64,000 nucleotides of DNA, from contig NZ_FXBQ01000001.1 in assembly GCF_900177545.1 (NCBI RefSeq), positions 1,978,122-2,042,121 of the forward strand, in the 5' to 3' direction. Made by a program: the position numbers and the translations under genes. The notes beneath the pieces were generated by a model. It was not told where the DNA came from, ran no database searches, and worked only from the letters and a program-made list of their open reading frames with translations. Origin of the DNA: Maritimibacter sp. HL-12 (GTDB lineage Bacteria > Pseudomonadota > Alphaproteobacteria > Rhodobacterales > Rhodobacteraceae). Below are positions 30,634 through 39,618 of this stretch, in pieces (position 1 is the stretch's first letter; each line of letters begins with the position of its first letter).

Positions 30634-30654
30634 GTCGGGGGGCAGTCCCCCGAT
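30634..30654 (+). repeat. Hairpin in the tuf2-rpsJ spacer
   Basis: TCGGGGG-GCAG-TCCCCCGA forms a tight stem with no T-run after it. It is one of several GC hairpins placed in r-protein spacers, and may slow or process the message between the str and S10 units. Confidence 0.45.
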
Positions 30655-30682
30655 ACCACCTCTCAACGAAAGGCAAGATAAC

Positions 30683-30997
30683 ATGGCGCTTCACAGCCAA
30701 AATATTCGCATCCGCCTCAAGGCGTTCGATTACCGGGTGCTCGACGCGAGCACGCTGGAAATCGTCAACACCGCCAAGCGGACGGGTGCCACGGTGCGCG
30801 GACCGATTCCGCTGCCGAACAAGATCGAGAAGTTCACGGTTCTGCGTGGACCCCACGTTGACAAGAAATCCCGTGACCAGTTCGAGATCCGCACCCACAA
30901 GCGGCTCCTCGACATCGTCGACCCGACGCCGCAGACCGTGGACGCGCTGATGAAGCTCGACCTCGCCGCCGGCGTCGACGTGCAGATTTCGGTCTGA
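30683..30997 (+). CDS. rpsJ: 30S ribosomal protein S10
   Basis: S10 (NusE) has ribosomal and antitermination roles. The 104-residue protein starts [21 protein letters not shown] and has [25 protein letters not shown]. It is the first gene of the S10 unit, 66 bases after tuf2, with a GC-rich hairpin in the gap and no terminator. Confidence 0.99.
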   Translation: MALHSQNIRIRLKAFDYRVLDASTLEIVNTAKRTGATVRGPIPLPNKIEKFTVLRGPHVDKKSRDQFEIRTHKRLLDIVDPTPQTVDALMKLDLAAGVDVQISV

Positions 30998-31011
30998 GGA
31001 GGGCACCAGCA

Positions 31012-31743
31012 ATGCGCTCTGGCATTCTCGCAAAGAAGGTGGGCATGACCCGCCTGTTCATGGAGGACGGGAAGCAGATTCCCGTGACCGTCCTTCAACT
31101 CGACAACCTTCAGGTGGTGGCCCAGCGCACCGCCGAGAAAGACGGCTACACCGCCGTTCAACTCGGTGCAGGCGCGGCCAAGGCCAAGCGGACGTCGCAG
31201 GCCATGCGCGGCCACTTCGCCGCTGCCAAGGTGGAGCCCAAGCGCAAACTCGTCGAGTTTCGCGTGAGCCCCGACAACCTGATCGACGTGGGTGCCGAGC
31301 TTTCGGCCGAGCACTTCGTCGAAGGCCAGAAGGTCGACGTGTCCGGCACCTCGATCGGCAAGGGCTTTGCCGGTGCCATGAAGCGGCACAACTTCGGCGG
31401 TCTGCGCGCCACCCACGGCGTGTCGATCAGCCACCGCTCGCACGGTTCCACCGGTCAGTGCCAAGACCCGGGCCGCGTGTTCAAGGGCAAGAAGATGGCC
31501 GGCCACATGGGCGCTGCCCGTGTCACCACCCAGAACCTGGAAGTGGTGCGCACCGATGCCGAGCGCGGGCTCGTCTTCATCAAGGGTGCCGTGCCGGGCT
31601 CGCGTGGCGGCTGGGTCACCGTGAAAGACGCGGTGAAGAAGAAGTTGCCCGATGGTGTGCCGCACCCGGCGGCCCTGAAATCGGACGCTCAACCGGCTGT
31701 GGAAGCACCGGCAGAAGCCCCCGAAGGAGGCGCTGAAGCATGA
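31012..31743 (+). CDS. rplC: 50S ribosomal protein L3
   Basis: L3 is an early 50S assembly protein near the peptidyl-transferase centre. The 243-residue protein contains the long central loop ([20 protein letters not shown]) with GKKMAGHMG. It has an unusual C-terminal tail of about 20 residues rich in Ala, Pro and Glu. The stop overlaps the rplD start (ATGA). Confidence 0.98.
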   Translation: MRSGILAKKVGMTRLFMEDGKQIPVTVLQLDNLQVVAQRTAEKDGYTAVQLGAGAAKAKRTSQAMRGHFAAAKVEPKRKLVEFRVSPDNLIDVGAELSAEHFVEGQKVDVSGTSIGKGFAGAMKRHNFGGLRATHGVSISHRSHGSTGQCQDPGRVFKGKKMAGHMGAARVTTQNLEVVRTDAERGLVFIKGAVPGSRGGWVTVKDAVKKKLPDGVPHPAALKSDAQPAVEAPAEAPEGGAEA

Positions 31744-32357
31744 AACTCGACGTGATCAAACTGGACGGCGGCAAGGCCGGGTCTGTTGAGCTGGACGAGG
31801 CCCTGTTCGGCCTCGAACCGCGCGCCGACATCCTGCACCGCGTGGTCCGCTGGCAGCGCAACAAGGCGCAAGCCGGTACCCACAAGGTCAAGACCCGGTC
31901 CGAGACCAGCTACTCGACGAAGAAGATCTATCGCCAGAAGGGCACCGGTGGCGCACGCCACGGCGACCGCAACGCGCCGATCTTCCGCAAGGGTGGCGTT
32001 TACAAGGGCCCGACCCCGCGCAGCCACGCCCACGACCTGCCGAAGAAGTTCCGCGCCCTCGGGTTGCGGCACGCGCTCAGCGCCAAGGCGAAAGCCGGCG
32101 AGCTGGTGATCATCGAGGCCGCCGAATCCAACGGCAAGACCTCGGCGCTCGCCAAGCAGCTGAAAAGCCTCGGCTGGAAGCGTGCGCTGATCATCGACGG
32201 TGCGGAGGTGAACGAAACCTTCGCCCAGGCCGCGCGCAACATTGACGGGCTCGACGTGCTGCCCTCGATGGGCGCCAACGTCTATGACATCCTCAAGCGT
32301 GACACCCTGGTGCTCACGAAGGCGGGTGTCGAAGCTCTGGAGGCTCGGCTGAAATGA
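31740..32357 (+). CDS. rplD: 50S ribosomal protein L4
   Basis: L4 lines the exit tunnel; its extended loop contains [23 protein letters not shown]. In E. coli L4 represses the S10 operon, but no such leader was looked for in detail here. The 205-residue protein overlaps rplC by 4 bases upstream and rplW by 4 bases downstream. Confidence 0.98.
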   Translation: MKLDVIKLDGGKAGSVELDEALFGLEPRADILHRVVRWQRNKAQAGTHKVKTRSETSYSTKKIYRQKGTGGARHGDRNAPIFRKGGVYKGPTPRSHAHDLPKKFRALGLRHALSAKAKAGELVIIEAAESNGKTSALAKQLKSLGWKRALIIDGAEVNETFAQAARNIDGLDVLPSMGANVYDILKRDTLVLTKAGVEALEARLK

Positions 32358-32650
32358 CCGACAAGGCGAAACTCTACGACGTGATCCGCAAGCCGATCAT
32401 CACCGAGAAGGCCACCATGGCGTCGGAATCCGGCGCGGTGGTGTTCGAAGTGGCGATCGACGCCAACAAACCGCTGATCAAGGAGGCCGTCGAAAGCCTC
32501 TTCGGCGTCAAGGTGAAGGCGGTGAACACCACCATCACCAAGGGCAAGGTCAAGCGCTTCCGCGGCCAGATGGGCAAGCGGAAAGACGTCAAGAAGGCCT
32601 ACGTGACGCTTGAAGAAGGCAACACGATCGACGTGACCACCGGGCTTTGA
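32354..32650 (+). CDS. rplW: 50S ribosomal protein L23
   Basis: L23 sits at the tunnel exit and docks trigger factor and SRP. The 98-residue protein has [13 protein letters not shown] at the start and the conserved [28 protein letters not shown]. It begins inside the rplD stop. A strong terminator follows, so the S10 unit ends here instead of continuing into rplB. Confidence 0.98.
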   Translation: MTDKAKLYDVIRKPIITEKATMASESGAVVFEVAIDANKPLIKEAVESLFGVKVKAVNTTITKGKVKRFRGQMGKRKDVKKAYVTLEEGNTIDVTTGL

Positions 32651-32688
32651 GCGCGGTGCCGGGACGAACCCCGGCCACGGCAAACAAC

Positions 32689-32717
32689 AGGCCCCTCGCG
32701 CAAGCGGGGGGCCTTTT
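32689..32717 (+). terminator. Intrinsic terminator after rplW
   Basis: An 11-bp stem AGGCCCCTCGC (32689-32699) with GCGGGGGGCCT (32704-32714), closed by a GCAA loop, followed by TTT. It breaks the S10 operon between rplW and rplB. Confidence 0.88.
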
Positions 32718-32882
32718 CGGTTTCCCCGATCCTGCCGGGTTGCCTATTCCCAAGCGTCGGTCACGGCGCTCCCGAACGGCACCCAACCGCGCAAACACGG
32801 CCATGTGACAGGCTCGCTGCTTGATCTGTTGGCCAACGCGGCCAACACTCTGACTATCCTTTGTAAACGAGAATCGTATCCC

Positions 32883-33623
32883 ATGTTGACCAGACGCCAT
32901 TTCGTGATCACCTCCGCGGCCATGTTTTCGGCCCCGATCGCCCAGGCCCAGACCGAGGCTGAAGACGGTGCCGATGCTACCACCGGAACCGAGGCCGAAG
33001 CCCCGGCCGAAACTCTGCCCGAGCCGGCGCCGCGCGCGCCCCGGACAAACCCGGCCTACTGGGATCGGTGGGATGCGCAGGTTACCCCCGCAAATTACGT
33101 GCCCGAAACCACGAACCCCTGGGGATTTCACCCGCGTTTCCTGCCGCAACGGGTCGAGGCGAACCCTGGCCTGACGCCGGGCAGCATCCATGTCGATGCC
33201 GTGGCGCGCTATCTCTATCACATCGGCGACGACGGCACGGCAATGCGCTACGGCGTTGCCATCGCCAGGGGCAATCTCTACGAGCCGGGCACCTATACCA
33301 TCGGGCGCAAGGCGAAGTGGCCGACCTGGACGCCGACGAAAGCGATGATCAAGCGAGATCCGCAATATGAGAAGTATGAGCACGGCATGGACGCGGGCCC
33401 CCGCAACCCGCTCGGCTCGCGCGCCTTCTACCTTTACGAGGGCAACCGCGACACCCTGCTGCGGATTCACGGCTCGCCCTATCCCAAGTCGGTCGGCGGG
33501 CGTGCAAGCTCGGGCTGCGTGCGCATGGTGATGGCCCATATCAATGATCTCTACCCCCATGTCGAAAAGGGGGCGCAGGCGGTGCTCTATCCGCCGGAAG
33601 ACCTGGTCGCATCAAAAAGCTGA
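32883..33623 (+). CDS. L,D-transpeptidase (YkuD domain), probably Tat-exported
   Basis: This 246-residue protein cross-links or modifies peptidoglycan via meso-diaminopimelate. A twin-arginine-type signal TRRHFVITSAAMFSAPIAQAQ occupies the N terminus; an acidic, Pro/Ala-rich linker follows (about residues 24-55). The catalytic site HGSPYPKSVGGRASSGCVRM has His196 and Cys212. I choose ATG 32883 because the signal begins there, although the frame stays open upstream. It is inserted between rplW and rplB with a convergent lipoprotein gene; a TTGGCC/GACTAT promoter-like pair lies at 32829-32857. Confidence 0.9.
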   Translation: MLTRRHFVITSAAMFSAPIAQAQTEAEDGADATTGTEAEAPAETLPEPAPRAPRTNPAYWDRWDAQVTPANYVPETTNPWGFHPRFLPQRVEANPGLTPGSIHVDAVARYLYHIGDDGTAMRYGVAIARGNLYEPGTYTIGRKAKWPTWTPTKAMIKRDPQYEKYEHGMDAGPRNPLGSRAFYLYEGNRDTLLRIHGSPYPKSVGGRASSGCVRMVMAHINDLYPHVEKGAQAVLYPPEDLVASKS

Positions 33624-33633
33624 AAGCGCGGGA

Positions 33634-33918
33634 TCAGCCGGTGGCTTCGGCCGGCCCGGCAGAGCAGATCGGCCGCCCGTTTTTCGCGCGCAGCGGCAGG
33701 AAGGTGGTCTCCACCGGGCCTTCATGGCGATAGACGTAGCAGCCATCCGCCGGGTCGATCTTCACCGCAGCGAGGTCCTGGTAGGGGGCGGCGATGGCCA
33801 GCACGCCCTCGGGCAATTCCTGTATGAACGCGCCGGAAGGCCCGCCGGAGCCGCCCGTGCCTTCGCAGGCCGCCAGAAAAAGGGCCACGCCCCCGAACAA
33901 CCAGACAGGTTTTCGCAT
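33634..33918 (-). CDS. Small predicted lipoprotein
   Basis: This 94-residue protein starts at ATG 33918 with AGGAGA about 8 bases upstream. It has a hydrophobic leader and a lipobox FLAAC (Cys about residue 18), a Gly-rich segment, then DGCYVYRHEGPVETTFLPL and a C-terminal RPIC. The pattern of two extra cysteines suggests a disulfide. It converges on the L,D-transpeptidase gene with 10 bases between stops. The function is unknown; a cell-envelope role is inferred from the lipobox only. Confidence 0.72.
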   Translation of the reverse strand: MRKPVWLFGGVALFLAACEGTGGSGGPSGAFIQELPEGVLAIAAPYQDLAAVKIDPADGCYVYRHEGPVETTFLPLRAKNGRPICSAGPAEATG

Positions 33919-34251
33919 CACTCGTTTCTCCTGGTTTTGCCCAAACAATGGCGCATGGGCGTCCGGAAAACCAGTGGTTTTGATCCCTTTACCCGCAAGT
34001 GTGTCCGCAGGCGTCCCGACCCGGCTGCGCCCTGTGGCGGGAATGAAAACTCAGCCGCCGCCAGCCTCACCCGCCACTTGCCACCACACCCCAACCCCGC
34101 TATACCGCGCCAGTCACGTGGCCCCGGATTCGTTCCGGGGCCTGTGGTTTATTGAATTCGGGGACCTCCGGGGCCCTATACCCCGCTCCCTTCGGGGGGC
34201 TCTAACAGACAGGCGGGGCAACCCGCCGCAAAGCAACGGAAGACAGAAAGC
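33919..34251 (+). promoter_or_regulatory. rplB upstream region with tandem promoter candidates
   Basis: No gene is seen in this 333-base gap. P1 is TTGCCA (34078-34083), 17 bases, TATACC (34101-34106). P2 is TTGAAT (34152-34157), 19 bases, TATACC (34177-34182). Between them is a perfect 9-bp hairpin GGCCCCGGA/TCCGGGGCC (34120-34142) that would lie near the 5' end of a P1 transcript. These are needed because the upstream S10 unit terminates at 32717. Confidence 0.55.
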
Positions 34252-35094
34252 ATGGCACTCAAGTCGTATAAGCCGACGACGCCGGGCCAGCGTGGGCTGG
34301 TGCTGATCGACCGTTCGGAGCTTTGGAAAGGACGTCCCGTCAAGGCCCTCACCGAGGGTTTGACGAAGAAGGGCGGCCGGAACAACACCGGACGGATCAC
34401 GATGCGTCGCCGCGGTGGTGGCGCGAAGCGTCTCTATCGTATCGTCGATTTCAAACGTAACAAGGTCGACGTTCCCGCCCGCGTGGCACGGATCGAATAC
34501 GATCCGAACCGGACCGCCTTTATCGCCCTCATCGCCTATGACGATGGCGAACAGGCCTACATCCTCGCCCCCCAGCGCCTCGCCGTGGGTGACCAGGTGG
34601 TCGCTTCCGCGAAGGCCGACATCAAGCCCGGCAACGCGATGCCGTTCTCGGGCATGCCGATCGGCACCATCGTGCACAACGTCGAGATGAAGCCCGGCAA
34701 GGGCGGCCAGATCGCGCGTGCCGCGGGCACCTATGCCCAGTTCGTCGGTCGTGACGGCGGCTATGCCCAGATCCGGCTGTCGTCGGGTGAGCTTCGCCTC
34801 GTGCGCCAGGAATGCATGGCGACGGTTGGCGCGGTGTCGAACCCCGACAACTCGAACCAGAACCTCGGCAAGGCCGGGCGCAACCGCCACTACGGCAAGC
34901 GCCCCTCGGTCCGCGGTGTCGTGATGAACCCGATCGACCACCCGCACGGCGGTGGCGAAGGCCGCACCAGCGGTGGCCGTAACCCGGTCACGCCCTGGGG
35001 CAAGCCGACCAAGGGTGCCCGCACCCGCAACAAGAACAAGGCGTCGTCGAAGCTGATCGTCCGCTCGCGTCACGCCAGGAAGAAGGGTCGGTAA
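34252..35094 (+). CDS. rplB: 50S ribosomal protein L2
   Basis: L2 is essential for subunit joining and peptidyl transfer. The 280-residue protein has [19 protein letters not shown], and the conserved C-terminal [18 protein letters not shown] with the functional histidine. It is the first gene of the second r-protein segment, followed by rpsS after 2 bases. Confidence 0.99.
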   Translation: MALKSYKPTTPGQRGLVLIDRSELWKGRPVKALTEGLTKKGGRNNTGRITMRRRGGGAKRLYRIVDFKRNKVDVPARVARIEYDPNRTAFIALIAYDDGEQAYILAPQRLAVGDQVVASAKADIKPGNAMPFSGMPIGTIVHNVEMKPGKGGQIARAAGTYAQFVGRDGGYAQIRLSSGELRLVRQECMATVGAVSNPDNSNQNLGKAGRNRHYGKRPSVRGVVMNPIDHPHGGGEGRTSGGRNPVTPWGKPTKGARTRNKNKASSKLIVRSRHARKKGR

Positions 35095-35096
35095 TC

Positions 35097-35375
35097 ATGT
35101 CGCGCTCTGTATGGAAAGGCCCTTTTGTCGACGCTTACGTCCTCAAGAAAGCCGAAAAATCCCGCGAGTCGGGCCGCAACGAGGTCATCAAGATCTGGTC
35201 GCGCCGCTCGACCATCCTGCCGCAGTTCGTCGGCCTCACCTTCGGTGTCTACAATGGCAAGAAGCATATCCCGGTGAACGTCTCCGAGGACATGATCGGC
35301 CAGAAGTTCGGTGAATACGCGCCGACCCGCACCTATTACGGCCACGCGGCCGACAAGAAAGCGAAGAGGAAGTAA
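35097..35375 (+). CDS. rpsS: 30S ribosomal protein S19
   Basis: This 92-residue head protein starts [21 protein letters not shown] and contains [28 protein letters not shown] in full, the S19 signature. Spacing is 2 bases to rplB and 3 bases to rplV. Confidence 0.99.
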   Translation: MSRSVWKGPFVDAYVLKKAEKSRESGRNEVIKIWSRRSTILPQFVGLTFGVYNGKKHIPVNVSEDMIGQKFGEYAPTRTYYGHAADKKAKRK

Positions 35376-35378
35376 GCC

Positions 35379-35759
35379 ATGGGCAAGGATAAAAATCCCC
35401 GCCGCGTGGCGGACAACGAGGCGATGGCGAAGCTGCGCATGCTGCGCACCAGCCCGCAGAAGCTCAACCTCGTCGCCGCGATGATCCGCGGCAAGAAGGT
35501 CGACAAGGCGCTCACCGCGCTGACCTTCTCGAAAAAGCGCATCGCCCAGGACGTGAAGAAATGCCTTCAGTCCGCGGTGGCCAACGCCGAGAACAACCAC
35601 AACCTCGACGTCGACGAACTCGTCGTTGCCGAGGCTTTCGTGGGCAAGAACCTGATCATGAAGCGCGGCCGTCCGCGGGCGCGGGGCCGCTATGGCCGGA
35701 TCAACAAGCCGTTCTCGGAACTCACCATCAAGGTGCGTCAAGTTGAGGAGCAAGCCTAA
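35379..35759 (+). CDS. rplV: 50S ribosomal protein L22
   Basis: L22 lines the exit tunnel opposite L4. The 126-residue protein carries [10 protein letters not shown]-like [23 protein letters not shown] and the beta-hairpin region [17 protein letters not shown], with no macrolide-resistance insertion evident. Its TAA shares a base with the rpsC ATG. Confidence 0.99.
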   Translation: MGKDKNPRRVADNEAMAKLRMLRTSPQKLNLVAAMIRGKKVDKALTALTFSKKRIAQDVKKCLQSAVANAENNHNLDVDELVVAEAFVGKNLIMKRGRPRARGRYGRINKPFSELTIKVRQVEEQA

Positions 35760-36469
35760 TGGGTCATAAAGTCAATCCGATCGGCATGCGCCTTCAGGTC
35801 AACCGCACCTGGGACAGCCGCTGGTATGCCGACACCAAGGACTACGGCAACCTCCTGCTCGAAGACCTCAAGATGCGCGATTTCATCCGCGAAGAGGTCA
35901 AGCAGGCCGGCGTGAGCAAGGTGATCATCGAACGTCCGCACAAGAAGTGCCGCGTCACGATCCACACCGCGCGCCCCGGTGTCATCATCGGCAAGAAGGG
36001 CGCCGACATCGAGGTGCTGCGCAAGAAGCTCGCCGCGATGACGGACTCGGAACTGCACCTCAACATCGTCGAGGTCCGCAAGCCCGAGCTCGATGCCCAG
36101 CTTGTGGCCGAAAGCATCGCCCAGCAGCTTGAGCGCCGGGTGGCATTCCGCCGCGCGATCAAGCGGTCGGCGCAGAACGCCATGCGCATGGGTGCCCTCG
36201 GCATCCGGGTGAACGTGGCAGGTCGTCTTGGCGGTGCCGAGATCGCCCGCACCGAGTGGACCCGCGAGGGCCGTGTGCCGCTGCACACCCTGCGCGCCGA
36301 TATCGACTATGCGCTGGCCGAGGCGAAAACCGCTTACGGCATCATCGGGATCAAGGTCTGGATCTACAAGGGCGAGATCCTTGAGCATGACCCCTCCGCG
36401 CATGATCGCAAGCTCCAGGAACTCCAGGAAGGCCCGGCGCCACGTGGCGCCATGGGCGGCCGCCGGTAA
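35759..36469 (+). CDS. rpsC: 30S ribosomal protein S3
   Basis: S3 forms part of the mRNA entry channel. The 236-residue protein starts [24 protein letters not shown], has the KH-domain motif [18 protein letters not shown], and [13 protein letters not shown]. Start and rplV stop overlap by one base. Confidence 0.99.
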   Translation: MGHKVNPIGMRLQVNRTWDSRWYADTKDYGNLLLEDLKMRDFIREEVKQAGVSKVIIERPHKKCRVTIHTARPGVIIGKKGADIEVLRKKLAAMTDSELHLNIVEVRKPELDAQLVAESIAQQLERRVAFRRAIKRSAQNAMRMGALGIRVNVAGRLGGAEIARTEWTREGRVPLHTLRADIDYALAEAKTAYGIIGIKVWIYKGEILEHDPSAHDRKLQELQEGPAPRGAMGGRR

Positions 36470-36481
36470 GGAGAGCATAAA

Positions 36482-36895
36482 ATGCTGCAACCGAAGCGCA
36501 CCAAATTCCGCAAGATGCACAAGGGCCGCATCAAGGGTCAGGCCAAGGGTGGCTCTGATCTGAACTTCGGCACTTTCGGCCTCAAGGCGGTGGAACCCGA
36601 GCGCGTGACCGCGCGCCAGATCGAAGCCGCCCGCCGGGCCATGACGCGCCACATGAAGCGTCAGGGCCGGGTCTGGATCCGTATCTTCCCCGACACCCCG
36701 GTGTCGTCGAAGCCGACGGAAGTCCGGATGGGTAAAGGCAAGGGCTCGGTCGATTTCTGGGCCGCGAAAGTCAAGCCCGGCCGGATCATGTTCGAGATCG
36801 ACGGCGTCAACGAGGAGATCGCCCGCGAGGCGCTCCGCCTCGCTGCGATGAAGCTGCCGATCAAGACCCGGACGGTGATGCGGGAAGACTGGTAA
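36482..36895 (+). CDS. rplP: 50S ribosomal protein L16
   Basis: L16 organises A-site tRNA binding. The 137-residue protein starts [19 protein letters not shown] and has [31 protein letters not shown] in segments. It ends the second r-protein segment; a strong terminator follows 90 bases later and rpmC, its usual neighbour, is 1.5 kb away. Confidence 0.99.
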   Translation: MLQPKRTKFRKMHKGRIKGQAKGGSDLNFGTFGLKAVEPERVTARQIEAARRAMTRHMKRQGRVWIRIFPDTPVSSKPTEVRMGKGKGSVDFWAAKVKPGRIMFEIDGVNEEIAREALRLAAMKLPIKTRTVMREDW

Positions 36896-36985
36896 GCCGC
36901 ACTTCGCATCAGCGAATTGCCGGCGGCGTGGTGGAACGTGGTTTCGAAAGAAGTCGCGTGGGCCGCTCCCAGAACGACAACCACG

Positions 36986-37014
36986 AAAAGGCGGGGTTTC
37001 CTCCCCGCCTTTTT
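36986..37014 (+). terminator. Intrinsic terminator after rplP
   Basis: An 11-bp stem AAAAGGCGGGG (36986-36996) with CCCCGCCTTTT (37003-37013) and a T-run. It ends the rplB-rplP unit. Confidence 0.93.
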
Positions 37015-37079
37015 GTATGTCCGAAGTTGCACGGCTGCTTTCCTGCGTCTTTCTCGGTCCTTTCCGCCTTGCACCCGAT

Positions 37080-37120
37080 CATAAGCTGACTAAATTGATC
37101 AGATATATGATTCATTGGCC
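37080..37120 (+). promoter_or_regulatory. AT-rich promoter/operator region of the ArsR-type gene
   Basis: This AT-rich island in GC-rich DNA contains TATGAT at 37106-37111 as a -10 candidate. The imperfect palindrome ATCAGATATATGAT (37098-37111, one mismatch per arm) overlaps it and could be the operator of the ArsR-type regulator just downstream. Confidence 0.4.
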
Positions 37121-37181
37121 CCCGAGACATAACCCCGGCGGGCGACGATGACCGGACCACGATGCAGACACGAGGCGCGCG

Positions 37182-37562
37182 ATGACAACGACAGCAACGA
37201 GGCCCGACAACAAACGCACCCTGCGCGCCGCCGAAGCCCTCGCTCCCCATGCCTTCGAGGCATCGTCGCTGCTCAAGGTGCTTGGTCATGAAGGGCGGCT
37301 GACGGTGCTGACCCATCTTCGCGACGGTGAAAAGACCGTCCGCCAGTTGCAGGCGTTGATGGCGGCGACCCAGCCGGTGGTGTCGAGCCACCTCGCACGG
37401 CTGCGTTTCGAGGGGATCGTGTCATTCCGCCGGGTTGGAAAATCGAGCTATTACGCGCTCAGCGATGACAAGGCCCGCGAGGTTCTGGAGGTGCTCGACC
37501 GGGTGTTCTGCCCGGGCTTGGTCGACCGCGCCGACGGCCCCCTCACTCCCACCGATAGTTGA
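37182..37562 (+). CDS. ArsR/SmtB-type winged-helix transcriptional regulator
   Basis: This 126-residue DNA-binding protein has the ArsR fold: LLKVLGHEGRLTVLTHLRDGEKTVRQLQ (residues about 30-57), recognition-helix region QPVVSSHLARLRFEGIV, and a wing FRRVGKSSYYAL. Only one cysteine (FCPGL) is present and the classical metal-binding or dithiol pairs are not visible, so the signal it senses is unclear. It may repress itself. It overlaps the 3' end of the convergent oxygenase-like gene by 20 bases. Confidence 0.85.
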   Translation: MTTTATRPDNKRTLRAAEALAPHAFEASSLLKVLGHEGRLTVLTHLRDGEKTVRQLQALMAATQPVVSSHLARLRFEGIVSFRRVGKSSYYALSDDKAREVLEVLDRVFCPGLVDRADGPLTPTDS

Positions 37563-38166
37563 AACTCACCGAAATCCGGTCTTCGTCGTCGGCCATGTTC
37601 AGCGGCACCTCGTGCCGCAGCCAGCTTTCCCACAGCATCACGTCGCCGACCTGAGGCACGATATAGATGAAGGTCTGCAATTCCTCGCGCGCGTCTTTGC
37701 GACGCGGCGGGGCCGCCATCATCCGCGCCGAGCGCGGGTCTTCCAGCTTCAACGCCGAGGCCCCCTCTGGCACCGCCACGTAGGTGGTCCCCGAAATCAC
37801 CGAATGCGGATGAATATGGCTGCCATGGGTGCCACCTTCCGGCAGGATGTTGATCCAGAGATCCTCCAGCACCAGCGCCCGTCCGTCGAGATCGAACGCG
37901 AGATCTTCCGCGAAGGCCGCCACATGTGCATCCAGCGCCGCTTTCACATCGGCAAACACCGGCGAGCGCCACGGCAGATCGGCGAGCGAGGCGTAGGAGG
38001 TGTAGCCCGGATAGCCGTTCTCGGCCGACCAGCGCTGCCCGGCCTCGTCGTCCTCGGCGATGGCAAGGCACTCGGCCTCCAGCGACGCGGGGTCGATCGA
38101 GGGCCCGTGCTCGTCAAGCCGGGCGCGGTAAAGGCGGGTCACGAAGAGGGATTTGATATCGGCCAT
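37543..38166 (-). CDS. Putative 2OG-Fe(II) oxygenase-like protein (TIGR02466-type)
   Basis: This 207-residue protein contains HGSHIHPHSVISGTTYV (about residues 117-133) and a late segment LRHEVPLN followed by RISVSFNYRW, matching the 2-oxoglutarate/Fe(II) dioxygenase pattern of two or three iron-binding histidines and a 2OG-binding arginine. The start is ATG 38166 (MADIKSLFVTRLY). The substrate is unknown; members of this group occur near phage and marine genes. It converges on the ArsR gene with a 20-base overlap, and is divergent from rpmC. Confidence 0.72.
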   Translation of the reverse strand: MADIKSLFVTRLYRARLDEHGPSIDPASLEAECLAIAEDDEAGQRWSAENGYPGYTSYASLADLPWRSPVFADVKAALDAHVAAFAEDLAFDLDGRALVLEDLWINILPEGGTHGSHIHPHSVISGTTYVAVPEGASALKLEDPRSARMMAAPPRRKDAREELQTFIYIVPQVGDVMLWESWLRHEVPLNMADDEDRISVSFNYRWE

Positions 38167-38222
38167 GGTCGCGTGATAGCGCATGGCGCGGGGCAGGGCG
38201 AGAGCGCAGTTGTCGCGCCGGG

Positions 38223-38259
38223 GCGGTTTCAAACCGCTCCTGACGCGGTTTCAAAACCG
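38223..38259 (+). promoter_or_regulatory. Two palindromic sites 22 bp apart between the oxygenase-like gene and rpmC
   Basis: GCGGTTT-C-AAACCGC (38223-38237) is a perfect 7+1+7 inverted repeat. A second near copy GCGGTTTCAAAACCG starts at 38245, exactly 22 bases (about two helical turns) later. They lie 57-90 bases upstream of the oxygenase-like start and upstream of the rpmC promoter candidate. This looks like a double operator for an unidentified regulator. Confidence 0.5.
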
Positions 38260-38296
38260 ACTCTCGGGCGCAGCCGCGAAAACCCGCCCAAGGGGC

Positions 38297-38325
38297 TTGC
38301 TTTCCAGTCTGAACCCGCGTATTGC
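38297..38325 (+). promoter_or_regulatory. Candidate promoter of the rpmC segment
   Basis: TTGCTT (38297-38302), 17 bases, TATTGC (38320-38325), about 100 bases upstream of rpmC. A promoter is expected here because the previous unit ends at 37014. Confidence 0.45.
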
Positions 38326-38424
38326 GCAGCCTTCACACGAACTCCACCGGATTCGGCGTGACCTGACCGCTTGCAAAGGCGGATGGCATGGGCGCCCCGG
38401 TGATGTTGAGAAAGGATAAGGCGA

Positions 38425-38631
38425 ATGAACGCCAAGGAATTGCGTGACAAGACGCCCGACCAGCTCAAGGAGCAGTTGGCCGAGCTGAAAAAGGAAAGCT
38501 TCAACCTGCGGTTCCAGCAAGCCACCGGCGCGCAGGAAAACACCGCCCGTGTGCGCCAGGTGCGCCGTGACGCGGCCCGCGTGAAGACGATCCTGAACGA
38601 AAAGGCCGCCGCCGCGGCCGGCGAAGCGTAA
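38425..38631 (+). CDS. rpmC: 50S ribosomal protein L29
   Basis: This 68-residue helical protein sits at the tunnel exit. It has [21 protein letters not shown] and the conserved [19 protein letters not shown]. It opens the third r-protein segment. Confidence 0.97.
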   Translation: MNAKELRDKTPDQLKEQLAELKKESFNLRFQQATGAQENTARVRQVRRDAARVKTILNEKAAAAAGEA

Positions 38632-38646
38632 GAGGAGGCCTGACAG

Positions 38647-38877
38647 ATGCCCAAACGTATCCTGAACGGCACCGTGACCTCGGACGCCAACGCCCAGACC
38701 GTGACCGTGCTCGTCGAGCGCCGCTTCAAGCACCCGCTGCTGAAGAAAACGGTCCGCTCGACCAAGAAATACCGCGCCCATGACGAGAACAACACGTTCA
38801 AGGCCGGTGACGCCGTGCGCATCCAGGAATGCGCGCCGAAGTCGAAAACCAAGCGCTGGGAGGTGATCACCGCCTGA
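38647..38877 (+). CDS. rpsQ: 30S ribosomal protein S17
   Basis: This 76-residue primary binding protein starts [21 protein letters not shown], with the OB-fold segment [22 protein letters not shown] and C-terminal EVITA. It is 15 bases after rpmC. Confidence 0.98.
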   Translation: MPKRILNGTVTSDANAQTVTVLVERRFKHPLLKKTVRSTKKYRAHDENNTFKAGDAVRIQECAPKSKTKRWEVITA

Positions 38878-38944
38878 GGCGGGGTTCACAACCCGGTTTG
38901 ATCGAAACCATGGGGTCGTTACCCCAAAGGTCAGGAGAAACCAC

Positions 38945-39313
38945 ATGATCCAGATGCAGACCAATCTGGATGTAGCTGACAACTCCGGCGCACGCCGGGT
39001 TCAGTGCATCAAGGTCCTGGGTGGTTCCAAGCGTAGATACGCCTCCGTCGGCGACATCATCGTCGTCTCGGTGAAGGAAGCCATCCCGCGCGGCCGCGTG
39101 AAAAAAGGCGACGTGCGCAAGGCCGTCGTCGTTCGCACCGCCAAGGAAGTGCGCCGCGAAGATGGCACCGCGATCCGCTTCGATCGCAACGCCGCCGTGA
39201 TCCTCAACAACAACAACGAGCCGATCGGCACCCGTATCTTCGGGCCGGTGGTTCGCGAGTTGCGCGCGAAGAACTTCATGAAGATCATCTCGCTGGCTCC
39301 GGAGGTGCTCTGA
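38945..39313 (+). CDS. rplN: 50S ribosomal protein L14
   Basis: This 122-residue protein lies at the subunit interface. It begins [28 protein letters not shown] and contains FGPVVRELR and the end [10 protein letters not shown]. Its TGA overlaps the rplX ATG. The 67-base gap after rpsQ contains a GGGGT/ACCCC hairpin. Confidence 0.99.
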   Translation: MIQMQTNLDVADNSGARRVQCIKVLGGSKRRYASVGDIIVVSVKEAIPRGRVKKGDVRKAVVVRTAKEVRREDGTAIRFDRNAAVILNNNNEPIGTRIFGPVVRELRAKNFMKIISLAPEVL

Positions 39314-39618
39314 TGGCTGCGAAACTGAAAAAGGGCGACAAGGTTGTCGTGCTCGCCGGCAAGGACAAGGGCAAGCAGGGTGAAATCTCCCGCGTGATGC
39401 CCAAGGACGGCAAGGCGATCGTGGATGGCGTCAACATGGCCATCCGTCACACCAAGCAAACCCAGACAAGCCAGGGCGGCCGGATCCCGAAGGCGATGCC
39501 GATCGAATTGTCGAACCTGGCGCTTCTGGACAAGAACGGCAAGGCAACCCGCGTCGGCTTCCGCATGGACGGCGACCAGAAGGTGCGTTTCGCCAAGACC
39601 ACGGGAGATGCGATCTGA
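39313..39618 (+). CDS. rplX: 50S ribosomal protein L24
   Basis: This 101-residue 50S assembly initiator has the KOW motif [20 protein letters not shown] near the N terminus, then [20 protein letters not shown]. It overlaps rplN and rplE by single bases. Confidence 0.98.
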   Translation: MAAKLKKGDKVVVLAGKDKGKQGEISRVMPKDGKAIVDGVNMAIRHTKQTQTSQGGRIPKAMPIELSNLALLDKNGKATRVGFRMDGDQKVRFAKTTGDAI

